A stretch of 64,000 nt of DNA from Leptospira mtsangambouensis (lineage in GTDB: Bacteria; Spirochaetota; Leptospiria; Leptospirales; Leptospiraceae). The translations under genes were made by a program, and so were the position numbers. The notes beneath the pieces were generated by a model that searched no databases, had not been told where the DNA came from, and saw only the letters and a program-made list of their open reading frames with translations. Below are positions 17,573 to 26,453 of this stretch, one piece after another. Position 1 is the stretch's first letter. Each line of letters opens with the position of its first letter. The stretch lies in contig NZ_RQHK01000017.1 of the NCBI RefSeq assembly GCF_004770475.1, forward strand, positions 682,001 through 746,000. The letters are read 5' to 3'.

Positions 17573-18221
17573 TATTATAGTAAGGAAGATAATGTTAGTC
17601 AATTTAGACGCTGAATGCAGACAGAATCGATTTTGAGGATGCTACCTAATTATACAGTCAATCGTTTTAATTTGCGAGTTATGTATCTGTAGTTCCGATA
17701 AATCAAAGAAGTATACGTGAAATTCGAATATCCTATACAATCAAAAAAGATATGTATTTGTATTTCGTTTAACCGCCTAATACGGGAATGGATAATATAT
17801 GACATTTTCTCTCTCACGGTTTACGTAAGATTGGAGATGGCAAGGAGCTATTTGCTATTCGGATAGCGTACAGGCGGTGGCTAATTGCAAGTCGGATAAT
17901 TCACAATGTGGGGGCTAAACGCATTGCATATATTCGCCCGCAGTTTTTTATAATTGAACATGTTTGAAAAAAATGAACCGAAAGTCAGGTAGAGGAAATC
18001 TCATATCCTTTTGGAGGAATTATATTTCTTGCGAAAATCTTAATAAGGCCAAAACTAATTAATGAAAACGTTGCATAATAGTAACAAATCATTCTGCCGC
18101 TCCACTCAGTGACGAGATAAGTTGTATTTGCTATTACCTTATCTGCATTGCCTAGAAAAGTAATTTACTTTTGAAAGTAATACATAAACATAATGAAAAA
18201 AATTTAGGAATTGACTTTTGA
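17573..18221. other. 649-base gap without a convincing gene
   Basis: No ORF here has both a ribosome site and plausible coding content. A 14-codon ATG frame at 17592-17636 follows AAGGAAG but looks like a remnant. The stretch holds three hairpin-repeat copies (17845-17939), an ACCGCCT/AGGCGGT inverted repeat about 100 bases apart (17771, 17873), and a plausible promoter region for the NAT gene near 18160-18210. Confidence 0.6.
17845..17939 (+). repeat. Three tandem copies of the hairpin repeat
   Basis: Copies at 17845-17873, 17877-17908 and 17911-17939 share G(G)GCTA and a GC(A/T)A(T/G)TCGGATA-like core with the copies at 15.6-15.7 kb. The first folds as GCTAT-TCGG-ATAGC. The second aligns almost without gaps to the copy at 15713 (GTGGCTA..TGCAAGTCGGATA against GCGGCTA..TGTAATTCGGATA). 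The third is more diverged. They are spaced 30-45 bases apart in the non-coding gap. Confidence 0.6.
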
Positions 18222-19049
18222 ATGATAAAAAAATTTCTAGATGCGTATTTTGATCGCATTGGATATAGGGGTTCACGTGTTCCCTCACTGGATTTGCTTA
18301 ACAATATTACTTTGGCACACGTTCGTAATATCCCTTTCGAAAACTTGGATATTTTGTTAGGAAAAAATATTGATATTAGTTTGGATGCAGTTTTTGAGAA
18401 ATTAATAATTCAGAAACGCGGCGGTTATTGTTTTGAACAAAATGGACTTCTTTTGAGTGTTCTGAGCAAATTAGGATTTGAAGTAACTCCTATTAGTGCT
18501 AGAGTTCGTTTAGATAAACCTAGGGATTTTATTCCTCCTCGAACTCATGTTTTTCTAAGAGTCGAGCTATCCGGAAATACATGGTTCACTGATGTTGGAG
18601 TTGGTGGAGTATCATTAACATCAGCAATACAATTAATTAAAGATACTGAACAGAAAACCAAACACGAAACAAGAAGAATTGTATATGAAAATAATAAATA
18701 TTTCCATCAAATTCTATTTCCAAATGGCTGGGTCGATGTATGTGAATTTACATTAGAGGAAATGCCTGAAATTGATCGTGTACTAGCAAATTGGTACACC
18801 AGTAATCACCCAAAATCACATTTTAAAGATCGTTTGATAGTGGCACAAGCTGGAGAGGACGGAAAAAGACACACACTCGTCAATAGAGAATTATCTGAAA
18901 GGGATAAGTATGGTTTAGCCAATAAATCGATTATCAAATCACCTAAAGAATTAATAAAAATTCTTAAAGAAAAATTTAATCTTACATTTCCTTTAGATAC
19001 AGAATTTCAGACGACTGGTTTGCAATGGGAAAATGTTTGTAGTGATTAA
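18222..19049 (+). CDS. Arylamine N-acetyltransferase (NAT)
   Basis: A cytosolic enzyme of 275 residues that moves acetyl groups from acetyl-CoA to arylamines or hydrazines by a ping-pong mechanism. The catalytic triad is visible: Cys in RGGYCFEQNGLLL (about residue 71), His in THVFLRVEL (about 109), and Asp in WFTDVGVGG (about 126). The N-terminal FDRIGYRG and NIPFENLDIL are family hallmarks; length is typical (260-290). It is a stand-alone gene in the accessory block. A GNAT gene lies 2 kb upstream, unrelated in fold. Confidence 0.9.
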   Translation: MIKKFLDAYFDRIGYRGSRVPSLDLLNNITLAHVRNIPFENLDILLGKNIDISLDAVFEKLIIQKRGGYCFEQNGLLLSVLSKLGFEVTPISARVRLDKPRDFIPPRTHVFLRVELSGNTWFTDVGVGGVSLTSAIQLIKDTEQKTKHETRRIVYENNKYFHQILFPNGWVDVCEFTLEEMPEIDRVLANWYTSNHPKSHFKDRLIVAQAGEDGKRHTLVNRELSERDKYGLANKSIIKSPKELIKILKEKFNLTFPLDTEFQTTGLQWENVCSD

Positions 19050-19333
19050 TCACAATACATAAAAAAACATCTGAAATATAGTGTCTAATTTTTAGAATCT
19101 TACATCCGCGCCAGCGATAGTAGCGGAAATCCTTTCCATGAAGTAAATTATTTTTATCTAGAAACAGATCGGAAAGATTGGAGCGAATAGCGCGGTCGTT
19201 ATTGCATTCGGTATCAATCAACTAACGGATTCGAGGCGCCCACTCATCGTGGATAATTGTTTTTATTAAAGTACTGAAGTCGTCATGTATGGGTATGGAT
19301 GACACAAACTCGCGAGTCAGAGCAGGAATCCTT
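19050..19333. other. Non-coding gap between NAT and ligA genes
   Basis: No gene is seen. The stretch contains a CCGC/GCGG inverted repeat near 19108-19129 and, at about 19191-19222, a further weak match to the hairpin repeat (GCGG...TATTGCATTCGGTAT). An AT-rich stretch after the NAT stop has no T-run hairpin. Both flanking genes end here (NAT on plus, ligA on minus). Confidence 0.5.
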
Positions 19334-21340
19334 TTATGGAAGTGGAATCCCTTCTTTTTTCAATAACTTTAAAAACTCCGGTTCTGATACCAAAGTCACA
19401 CCGAGTTCAGTTGCTTTTTCGAGTTTCGAACCAGCACCGGGGCCATAAAGTAGATGAGTGGTTTTGGAAGAGACGCCAGAAACTTTTTTACCACCATGTT
19501 TGGTGATGAGGTCCATTGCGATATCTCTAGGTTGGAAGTTTTCGAAACTTCCTGTAACACACCAACTTTGACCAACAAACGGTTGTATGTCGCTTTTTTC
19601 TGTTTCGTCTGCTTGGAATTTAAGGCCGAGTTTGATAAGAGTGTTAACGAGTTTTAGTGTTTCTTTGTCTTTTAGATGGGCAAGTAAGGCAACAACTGTT
19701 CTTGGTCCGATGCCGTGAATGGAGGTTAATTCTTCTTCGGCATTTTTGGATTTGGAAAGAGTAACAAGTTTTTCCCAAGAGTCAAATCCATGTTCAATGA
19801 GAATTTCTGTGACTTTGGGTCCTACTTCATTCAGTCCAATCGAAGGTAAAGTGAAACGAAAATCTTTTTCTTTCGATTTTTCGATCGCATCAAAAATGAT
19901 TTTGACTGATTTTTCTCCGAAACCATCTAACTCTAATATGGTGTCTTTGTATTTGTTTAATGTGTATAAATCTGGAATGTCTTTGACCCAACCTTTTTCA
20001 AAGAAAATTTGAATTTGTCTTTCGCCGAGTCCTTCGATGTTCATTTGTTTTTTGGAACAAAAGAATATGAGTTGGTTTAGTTTACGTTCTGGACAATTGC
20101 GGTTGGTGCAGAAAAAATCAACGGAGTCGTCTACTTTTGTTAGTTTGGTTTTACAAGCAGGACATTCTTTGGGTAATACAAAAACAGATTTTGGAGGAAC
20201 TGTTACTTTCTCAACAGCGGGTATGATTTCTCCGCGTTTGGAAATTAATACTTTTGCTCCAATCCCTGCACCGAGTTGGTCAATATAGTCTTGGTTGTGT
20301 AAGGTGGCGTAAGTGACTGTGGTTCCGGCAAGAGAAATAGGTGTCACCTTTGCCCTCGGTGTGATTTTACCAGTTCGTCCAATCGCAAAGTCAATCTCTT
20401 CAATTGTGGTTTCTTTGAGTAAGGCATCAAATTTAAAAGCCCGAGCCCAACGAGGTGATTGGCTTGTTTCTCCTAAACTTTCGCGAAGGTTTAGGTCATC
20501 CAGTTTGATCACAAGTCCATCCACAGGGAATTGCATTTTGTCTTTTTTCTTGCGAAAGGATTCAATTTCTTTGAGAAGGTTTTTTCCTTGGATGATGGAG
20601 GAGTCGGGAGCTAGAGGGAACTTTTCCTTTTTTAGTAAGGCAACAATATCTTTATGTTTGTTAGTTCCTTTTCTTGAAGAAGAAAAATATACATCGTAAA
20701 CAAAAATTCTTAATGGGCGTTTGGCGACTTCAAGTGGATCTTTTTGTTTGATAGAACCCGCAGCCAAGTTCCTTGGATTGGCAAACTTACCACCATATTC
20801 TTCGTTGAATTCTTCGAAATCAGCGAAGGTCATAAAGATTTCTCCTCGTACCGATAGGTTCAAGGGTTCAGAAAGTGTTTGTGGAATGGATTCTATGGTT
20901 TTGACGTTTTCAGTGACAATGTCTCCGATCCCGCCAGATCCCCTTGTCACACAATGTGCGAGTTTTCCGTTTTCATAGTATAACAAGATGGAGGCGCCAT
21001 CAATTTTCCATTCGAGGGAATAAAACTCATCGATTCCAGTTTTTACTAACCATTCAGAGAGTTCTGTCTCATTGTATGTGTTTTCTAAAGATAAAACGGG
21101 AACTTTGTGTTTGAATTTGCTAAATTGCGGAGAAAGGTCTGATCCAACTTGTAAAGTAGGGGAAGATTCTACCACCAAATTCGGGTTAGCTTTTTCTAAT
21201 GATTGTAGTTCTTTGACTAAAAGATCAAACTCTTTGTCTGAAATTTTAGGTGTGTTCTTTTTATAGTAGAGATCGTTATGTTTTTGGATCTCTTTGCGAA
21301 GTTCTGCAATTTGTTTGGCAGGATTTTCTTTCTTAGGCAA
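19334..21340 (-). CDS. ligA: NAD-dependent DNA ligase LigA
   Basis: LigA (668 residues) seals nicks using NAD+ during replication and repair. The adenylation domain holds the nucleophile Lys in LEWKIDGAS (about residue 113; KxDG motif). An OB fold follows, then a four-Cys zinc finger (CPACKTKL, CTNRNCPERK), helix-hairpin-helix repeats (LDGFGEKS, IHGIGPRT) and a C-terminal BRCT domain (GQSWCVTGSF). Length is normal. The start is TTG at 21340, immediately after the TGA of the M23 gene, so the two are probably coupled. Confidence 0.95.
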   Translation of the reverse strand: MPKKENPAKQIAELRKEIQKHNDLYYKKNTPKISDKEFDLLVKELQSLEKANPNLVVESSPTLQVGSDLSPQFSKFKHKVPVLSLENTYNETELSEWLVKTGIDEFYSLEWKIDGASILLYYENGKLAHCVTRGSGGIGDIVTENVKTIESIPQTLSEPLNLSVRGEIFMTFADFEEFNEEYGGKFANPRNLAAGSIKQKDPLEVAKRPLRIFVYDVYFSSSRKGTNKHKDIVALLKKEKFPLAPDSSIIQGKNLLKEIESFRKKKDKMQFPVDGLVIKLDDLNLRESLGETSQSPRWARAFKFDALLKETTIEEIDFAIGRTGKITPRAKVTPISLAGTTVTYATLHNQDYIDQLGAGIGAKVLISKRGEIIPAVEKVTVPPKSVFVLPKECPACKTKLTKVDDSVDFFCTNRNCPERKLNQLIFFCSKKQMNIEGLGERQIQIFFEKGWVKDIPDLYTLNKYKDTILELDGFGEKSVKIIFDAIEKSKEKDFRFTLPSIGLNEVGPKVTEILIEHGFDSWEKLVTLSKSKNAEEELTSIHGIGPRTVVALLAHLKDKETLKLVNTLIKLGLKFQADETEKSDIQPFVGQSWCVTGSFENFQPRDIAMDLITKHGGKKVSGVSSKTTHLLYGPGAGSKLEKATELGVTLVSEPEFLKLLKKEGIPLP

Positions 21341-22354
21341 TCAGTAAACTCCGGCTTGCATGTATTGCTCTGGATCTGTTTTTCCTTCTTCGGAAATAAA
21401 TATTTCGTAATGTAAATGGGGTCCGGTCACATTCCCTGTTGCACCCACTTCGGCAATTTGTTCGCCAGCTTTGACTTCTTGTCCTGTTCTGACATAAATT
21501 CTTGAGCAGTGTCCATATAACGTGCTAAAGCCGAAGTCATGTTGGATGATGACATGGTGTCCATATCCTACGTTGGAATATGTAACTCTTACAACTCGTC
21601 CTGGTGCTGAAGCATAAATAGGAGTGCCTGTTGCATTTGCCATGTCCAAACCATCATGATATTCCCAATAACCAGTTGTAGGTGACTTTCTCATTCCAAA
21701 AGGAGATGTTAAGTTGTAAGAATACATGGGATTAAAGAGAGGAGACCTGGATAAAATGTCAGAACGTTGGTATAAAAATTGGTAGTTTGCTTCCACCAAA
21801 CGTTGGTAATTGTCCATTCGGTGTTTTAATTGGCGGAGTTCATAAATTTCGCTTAAGTACTTACGACCCACATCCAGTTGTTTGTCTTCTTTTTCCTCTT
21901 TTTGGAGAGATTCGACAGCTGCGGTTTCGATGAAATCTTCAGCGGGAATTTTTAAAAGTTCATCATCTTGTCCATCTATGAGAGTAAAGAGCTCCAACAT
22001 ACTTTCATTTAGTCTCGAATACTCTTCTTTCATTTCTTCCAATTGATTGGCATGAGTGATGTATGTATCAAAATAAGTTCCGTAAATTTTGGAGAGTTGT
22101 TTGATTTGGCTTTGGGTCGTACTCGAACCAACAATCCCAAAGATAGCAAGACTGAGTAGACCTACCGTTAAGGCCAAAAAAAATAGAATGGTAAAATGCG
22201 AAATTTGGAAGTGGAAAGAACTATCATATCCATGAGGAATGACAAGAATGGTCATCCGTTGGTGACCTTTTTCTTTCACCTTATCAATCTGTTTCTTGAT
22301 TTTCGGATTGTCCTGTGAAAAAACAGACGTAATTTCTTTAATTTTTTTCTTCAT
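21341..22354 (-). CDS. M23-family (LytM) peptidoglycan peptidase, membrane-anchored
   Basis: The 337-residue protein has a basic cytosolic N-terminus, one membrane helix (about residues 55-78), a coiled-coil (about 85-200) and a C-terminal M23 domain (about 215-325). The zinc ligands are present: the HxxxD of YHDGLDMA and the HxH of PHLHYEI, so it should be an active endopeptidase rather than an EnvC-type activator. The ATG at 22354 overlaps the divergent SanA-like ATG by two bases. ligA follows directly. Confidence 0.9.
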   Translation of the reverse strand: MKKKIKEITSVFSQDNPKIKKQIDKVKEKGHQRMTILVIPHGYDSSFHFQISHFTILFFLALTVGLLSLAIFGIVGSSTTQSQIKQLSKIYGTYFDTYITHANQLEEMKEEYSRLNESMLELFTLIDGQDDELLKIPAEDFIETAAVESLQKEEKEDKQLDVGRKYLSEIYELRQLKHRMDNYQRLVEANYQFLYQRSDILSRSPLFNPMYSYNLTSPFGMRKSPTTGYWEYHDGLDMANATGTPIYASAPGRVVRVTYSNVGYGHHVIIQHDFGFSTLYGHCSRIYVRTGQEVKAGEQIAEVGATGNVTGPHLHYEIFISEEGKTDPEQYMQAGVY

Positions 22355-23090
22355 GACGAACCGTTTGGCCTACATAAATAAGACGCTCCGATTCCTCTCA
22401 AGGGTCAAGTGGAAATCCCTATTTCTTGGAATGATTCTTGTTTTTGGATTCTTGAGTTTTGTCGCATTGGCAACCAATCTCAGGTTTTGGTACGTATACC
22501 AAACTTCGGTTCATTCTGATTTGCCAATGGAAATCCCTGAAGCAGAAGTGGCGATAGTTCCCGGTGCCGCTGTTTATGGAAAAACTCCCTCTCCGATTCT
22601 GATGGATCGTTTGGCTTGCGGTTTGGATTTGTATAACACTGGCCGCGTGAAAAAAATCTTACTTTCTGGAGACAACGGTAAATCGGATTATAACGAACTT
22701 CGGCCTATGTTAGAATTTATGTTGAACCACAAAGTAAAACCAGAGGATATTTTTGTGGATCATGCTGGTTTTCGAACACTTGATACTCTCATTCGTGCGA
22801 AAGAAGTTTTTCTTGTGAAAAAAGCCATCTTCGTCAGCCAATCTTTCTTTTTGCCAAGAGCCATTTATTTAGGAAAAGAGTTAGAACTTGAGTTATACGG
22901 TTTTGAATGCAATTTAAGAACTTATAAAAAAGAAACCTATTATTCGTTTAGAGAGTTTTCTGCAAGGGTTCTTGCATGGTGGGACATCCAATGGGACACT
23001 CCACCAAAATATTTAGGTAAACCCTATCCTATAGAAGGAAGTGGTGTTTCTACCTGGAAAGGTTCGATTCCAATTTCTTCACCTAAATGA
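22353..23090 (+). CDS. SanA/YdcF-like DUF218 membrane protein
   Basis: About 245 residues with one N-terminal membrane helix (about 22-45) and a periplasmic DUF218 domain (VAIVPGAAVYGKTPSPIL, KKILLSGDNG, TLDTLIRAKEVF). SanA of enterobacteria affects envelope permeability to vancomycin. ATG 22353 is used because the longer frame lacks a good start; its ATG overlaps the divergent M23 start codon (CATGA). No ribosome site is visible. The stop overlaps the next gene by 4 bases (ATGA). Confidence 0.8.
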   Translation: MTNRLAYINKTLRFLSRVKWKSLFLGMILVFGFLSFVALATNLRFWYVYQTSVHSDLPMEIPEAEVAIVPGAAVYGKTPSPILMDRLACGLDLYNTGRVKKILLSGDNGKSDYNELRPMLEFMLNHKVKPEDIFVDHAGFRTLDTLIRAKEVFLVKKAIFVSQSFFLPRAIYLGKELELELYGFECNLRTYKKETYYSFREFSARVLAWWDIQWDTPPKYLGKPYPIEGSGVSTWKGSIPISSPK

Positions 23091-24133
23091 AGTTAACTGA
23101 TTCAAAATTTAAATCGAAAGTTTTTTCTTTTTTTACCGTTTTGCTTTCGTTTTTTATTTTTAAGTGGTTACCGGGGAAGTTGTTTTATTCTTCTTTTGAA
23201 GCCAAGGTTTTTAATTCAGGATTTTATCCTTTGAGTTTAAACCCGATTAGTTCGGCAACTCCTTGGGATCAATTTTTGACTCCTTGGTTTCTTTGGGCCA
23301 CTGGCCTTGTGGTGATGCCGCAGGATATTGTTTCCATATTGGATTTTATTAATATTCTTTCTGGTGTATTCATTGTTGGTTTTGTTTCTTTTCGATACCA
23401 TTGGACTTTTGGATTTGGTTTGGCCATACTCATTGCCTCTAGCCCACTGTATTTAATCTTTAAAACTTGGATTGGATTTTCAGATCCTATTACTTTTTTA
23501 CTAATTTGTATTTATATCATTACACTCATAAGCGAAATTTCTTCAAAATGGAAACGGGGAATTTTAACTTTCATTTTGTTTTTAGGATTTTCAAATCATT
23601 GTTTTCAGTTTATCGTTTTGATTTGGATCGTTAATTTCGTTTTGTTTTTGGATGATCGTTCTAGATGGAAAATTATTTCTGTCTCCTTTGTTTTGTCAGG
23701 TTTTTTATATGTTTTTTTGCTAGTGTATATTTTTTCCAATACGGAGATTAGTTGGAACCAAACTCGGGTTTCTGTTTTTTCCAATATGATTGGAAAAGAA
23801 TTCATTCGTATGAATGTTTCAGAACCAATTTTGGGAACACTGGGATTATTTCATGGATTATGGCCGCTTATTTTATACTTAATGTATAAAAGACCAATTT
23901 CAATTTTCACATTTATCATTTGTTATATCATTTCTATGTTAACATATGATACAAATCGTGTGTTTGCAATTCTTTCGACTCCTGTTTTGATTTTGTATTC
24001 CGTAGAGTTTTGGAAGGTTTCTAAGTTTTGGGAACGGTATTTATGGATCAGTTTGGCTGTAATTTCTCCAGTGGTCGCAACTTTATATCCTCTGTTTTAT
24101 AAATGGGATGGTCGGATTATTTATTTACATTAG
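23087..24133 (+). CDS. Multi-pass membrane protein, unknown function
   Basis: A 348-residue hydrophobic protein with about nine to ten predicted membrane segments, rich in Phe and Ile. The first large loop (about 35-65) carries PISSATPWDQFLTPW. The pattern recalls GT-C-type membrane glycosyltransferases, but no DxD or other catalytic motif is convincing. It overlaps the SanA-like gene by 4 bases, suggesting a joint envelope role. Function is not assigned. Confidence 0.65.
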   Translation: MKLTDSKFKSKVFSFFTVLLSFFIFKWLPGKLFYSSFEAKVFNSGFYPLSLNPISSATPWDQFLTPWFLWATGLVVMPQDIVSILDFINILSGVFIVGFVSFRYHWTFGFGLAILIASSPLYLIFKTWIGFSDPITFLLICIYIITLISEISSKWKRGILTFILFLGFSNHCFQFIVLIWIVNFVLFLDDRSRWKIISVSFVLSGFLYVFLLVYIFSNTEISWNQTRVSVFSNMIGKEFIRMNVSEPILGTLGLFHGLWPLILYLMYKRPISIFTFIICYIISMLTYDTNRVFAILSTPVLILYSVEFWKVSKFWERYLWISLAVISPVVATLYPLFYKWDGRIIYLH

Positions 24134-24158
24134 AATATCTCGTGCTAATCTTTAGGAT

Positions 24159-24887
24159 ATGAGAATAAGAGTTATCTTGTTTGTGGGTATTTTTTCCTTT
24201 TCAACAATCTTTGCTCAATCGATTCCCTTGCTCCAACAAAACGACAAACCGCGGGCCACTAAAGAATCTCTTAAAAAAAGAAGGAACCTATTGGAATGGC
24301 ATCAAATTGCGGGATTAACAACTCTAGCGCTTTGGTTAGCTACCAACTTAGAAGGTGACAAAGCTTCTGAAACTTTATATAGAAAGTCTGACCAATATGC
24401 TCAAACCCTTTTACTAGCAAATCCACAGTACGCTTCAAATGACCCGATGTATTTGGTTGCGATGAGTCCCTTAAATCGACATAGCATCGCTGCCGATTAT
24501 TTTCTACTTAAGGACCCAACCAATAATGCGGGTTTGTATTTGGCATTAAAGGCAAATGAGGAATGGGAAACTAAACACTCAGCTGCCATGCATAAAAATT
24601 TAGCAATGGCGACTTTTAGTATGTACGCAATTACGGCGAGCCTAGCTTTTTTTTCGCCGTCTAAAATCGAGTCAGAGTCTGAGAATGAAGATGATGGACC
24701 AAGAATATATAGTCCTATTTTAGCCCACAAAGCAATGATTCCTATTCATTTGGCTTCGATGCTATTGTTACCTGGGTTAGGTGCGCGAATTGAAAAAGAG
24801 GGTCCTAGAGCTGCTCATCAAATGGAACAAGTGGGTTGGACAGGATTTGGGGCAATGTCGATCGCACTACTCGTTATTACTTTTTAA
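24159..24887 (+). CDS. Exported His-rich membrane protein, possible cytochrome b561-like
   Basis: The 242-residue protein starts with a signal peptide (ending IFAQS) and has about four hydrophobic helices. Histidines recur at helix ends: LEWHQIAGLTTLALW, TKHSAAMHKNLAMATF, LAHKAMIPIHLASMLLL, AAHQMEQVGW. This spacing suggests haem-b ligation as in cytochrome b561-type proteins, but that is an inference. The next gene encodes a YceI-like protein; in other bacteria b561 and YceI genes are often adjacent, which supports a redox or quinone/isoprenoid role. Confidence 0.6.
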   Translation: MRIRVILFVGIFSFSTIFAQSIPLLQQNDKPRATKESLKKRRNLLEWHQIAGLTTLALWLATNLEGDKASETLYRKSDQYAQTLLLANPQYASNDPMYLVAMSPLNRHSIAADYFLLKDPTNNAGLYLALKANEEWETKHSAAMHKNLAMATFSMYAITASLAFFSPSKIESESENEDDGPRIYSPILAHKAMIPIHLASMLLLPGLGARIEKEGPRAAHQMEQVGWTGFGAMSIALLVITF

Positions 24888-24909
24888 ATTTAAGGATAGG
24901 TTCGATTTT

Positions 24910-25455
24910 ATGAAAAAAATAATTGTTACTTTGTTAGTTTTGTTTTTAAAGACAAATGTTTTTGCAGCGGAAGTCGCAAAGAAGAATATTGAGTTCTTTG
25001 TGGAACATACTACAAAGAACGTAACCGGTATTTGTAACGAAATTCAGATGGATACTCCAAACATCCAAGTTTCGGGAAATCATTACATTTTAAAATCTCC
25101 TTTTGAAATCAGAATTCCCCTTTTGAAAATTACTTCTGGAGATACAAATAGAGACTCTCATATTCAGGAAATTTTGGGATATCCAGATGCAACAAACATT
25201 CTAGTAAAAATCGAATCGGTCCAGCCTGGAAAAGATCAAATCTATACAATCAAAGGCAAATTAACCATTAATGGAAATAATAAAGATTTTTCCTCTGATG
25301 CAATTGTAAAACAGGAAAATAACACATCCATTCAGATTGATGGATCTGTTATGGTTAAGTTTTCGGAATTCGAATTAGAAAATCCATCTCTTCTTTTTAT
25401 GAAAGCTAAAGATGAGATACGTGTGAAATATTATTTTCAGATTCATTTGAAATAG
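24910..25455 (+). CDS. YceI-like exported protein
   Basis: A 181-residue secreted protein. The signal peptide (MKKIIVTLLVLFLK... ending VFAAEV) is preceded by AAGGATAGG, which fixes the start at 24910 rather than the longer frame. The mature part has the YceI pattern of alternating strands (IEFFVEHTTKNVTG, FEIRIPLLKITSGDTNRDSHIQEIL, YTIKGKLTINGNNKDF). It probably binds a hydrophobic ligand in the periplasm. It lies just after the His-rich membrane protein gene. Confidence 0.75.
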   Translation: MKKIIVTLLVLFLKTNVFAAEVAKKNIEFFVEHTTKNVTGICNEIQMDTPNIQVSGNHYILKSPFEIRIPLLKITSGDTNRDSHIQEILGYPDATNILVKIESVQPGKDQIYTIKGKLTINGNNKDFSSDAIVKQENNTSIQIDGSVMVKFSEFELENPSLLFMKAKDEIRVKYYFQIHLK

Positions 25456-25499
25456 GTAAAAGATTTTATTTTAATCAATTCGTCTAAAGAAAGTTAGTG

Positions 25500-26372
25500 T
25501 TAATTTCCGATCAATTCTACCAAACGATTGTATTTTAAGATAATTCGTTTGGTCATCTCTTCCCCTTTTTTATTGATATCGGGATGATATTTTTTTAAAA
25601 GTTCTTTGAATTTCTTTTTAACGTCGGTAATACCCGCACCCGGTTCTAAATCAAAAAAAGCAAGTAAGTCTTTGACTTCATCAGAAACTGTTTTTACGAT
25701 TTTCTTTTTTTTCTTTTTGGTTTCTCGAAATCTACCATATAACTCGTAATAGGTTCTATCTCTAAATTCACGAGTGATGTCACGGAAGTTGAGAATCTTT
25801 GTAGGGATCAGGCTTTTTAAATATTCATATAAAAATTCTTCTGCTCCATACTCTGGATGAATTTCGAATTTTTCTAAAAATTGATGGATGGAACGCCTCA
25901 CAAAAAAATCAATTTCGAATTTATCCATGAGATAAGAATCAACGGCATCATCATAATCAACGGTGGCAGCTGTCAGAAGTAATAATAGTTCTCTGTCTAA
26001 TTTATGATTGGCGATTGTTTTTTGGACGAGGGTTTTATAGGATTCGCGAAGTTCATATAACGGACGTTCACTAAAAAAAATTCCACCTCTCAGAAACTCT
26101 TCTGCGACTTCGTCCAATTCCAAACTCCAGGCGAGAAAATCAATGAGGAGGTCTCCATCCACTTCATGGAATCCTCCGGAAAGTGTCATTTGCGGTTTTG
26201 CCGATTTGAATTGATAAACTTTGCGAAGGCAATCTTCCTTTCTGATTTCTAAAAGTTCAGAAAGTCGGTCGTACGACAAAAACCACAACATGGACTCAGA
26301 AATGTTCTGGAGTTCGAAGATCACATCGTGCAGAATTTGTTTGGATTTTTTCGCTTCTACTCTTTGGACCAT
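25500..26372 (-). CDS. Protein with C-terminal J domain
   Basis: The 290-residue protein has a J domain at its extreme C-terminus (about 235-290), with the essential His-Pro-Asp in KKYHPDINKKGEE. The N-terminal 220 residues are acidic and helical with no recognised family. A poly-Lys stretch (ETKKKKKKIVK) separates the two parts. It could recruit DnaK to a specific client. A C-terminal J domain differs from DnaJ itself. It converges on the YceI-like gene and is divergent from the dehydrogenase gene. Confidence 0.75.
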   Translation of the reverse strand: MVQRVEAKKSKQILHDVIFELQNISESMLWFLSYDRLSELLEIRKEDCLRKVYQFKSAKPQMTLSGGFHEVDGDLLIDFLAWSLELDEVAEEFLRGGIFFSERPLYELRESYKTLVQKTIANHKLDRELLLLLTAATVDYDDAVDSYLMDKFEIDFFVRRSIHQFLEKFEIHPEYGAEEFLYEYLKSLIPTKILNFRDITREFRDRTYYELYGRFRETKKKKKKIVKTVSDEVKDLLAFFDLEPGAGITDVKKKFKELLKKYHPDINKKGEEMTKRIILKYNRLVELIGN

Positions 26373-26453
26373 ACAGAATCGACTCTAGAACCAATTTCAA
26401 ACCGGGGCGACTTTTTTGCTAGTGAATCCTATTCCTTTTTTTGAACTGGAAGA

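Noticed and set aside
17592..17636. 14-codon ATG frame after AAGGAAG
   Set aside because: Too short to support as a gene; no neighbour that it could lead or regulate.
15575..17939. Firm call of integron attC sites
   Set aside because: The 7-base attC core sites are not clearly visible and no integrase is in the window, so I kept attC as a hypothesis only.
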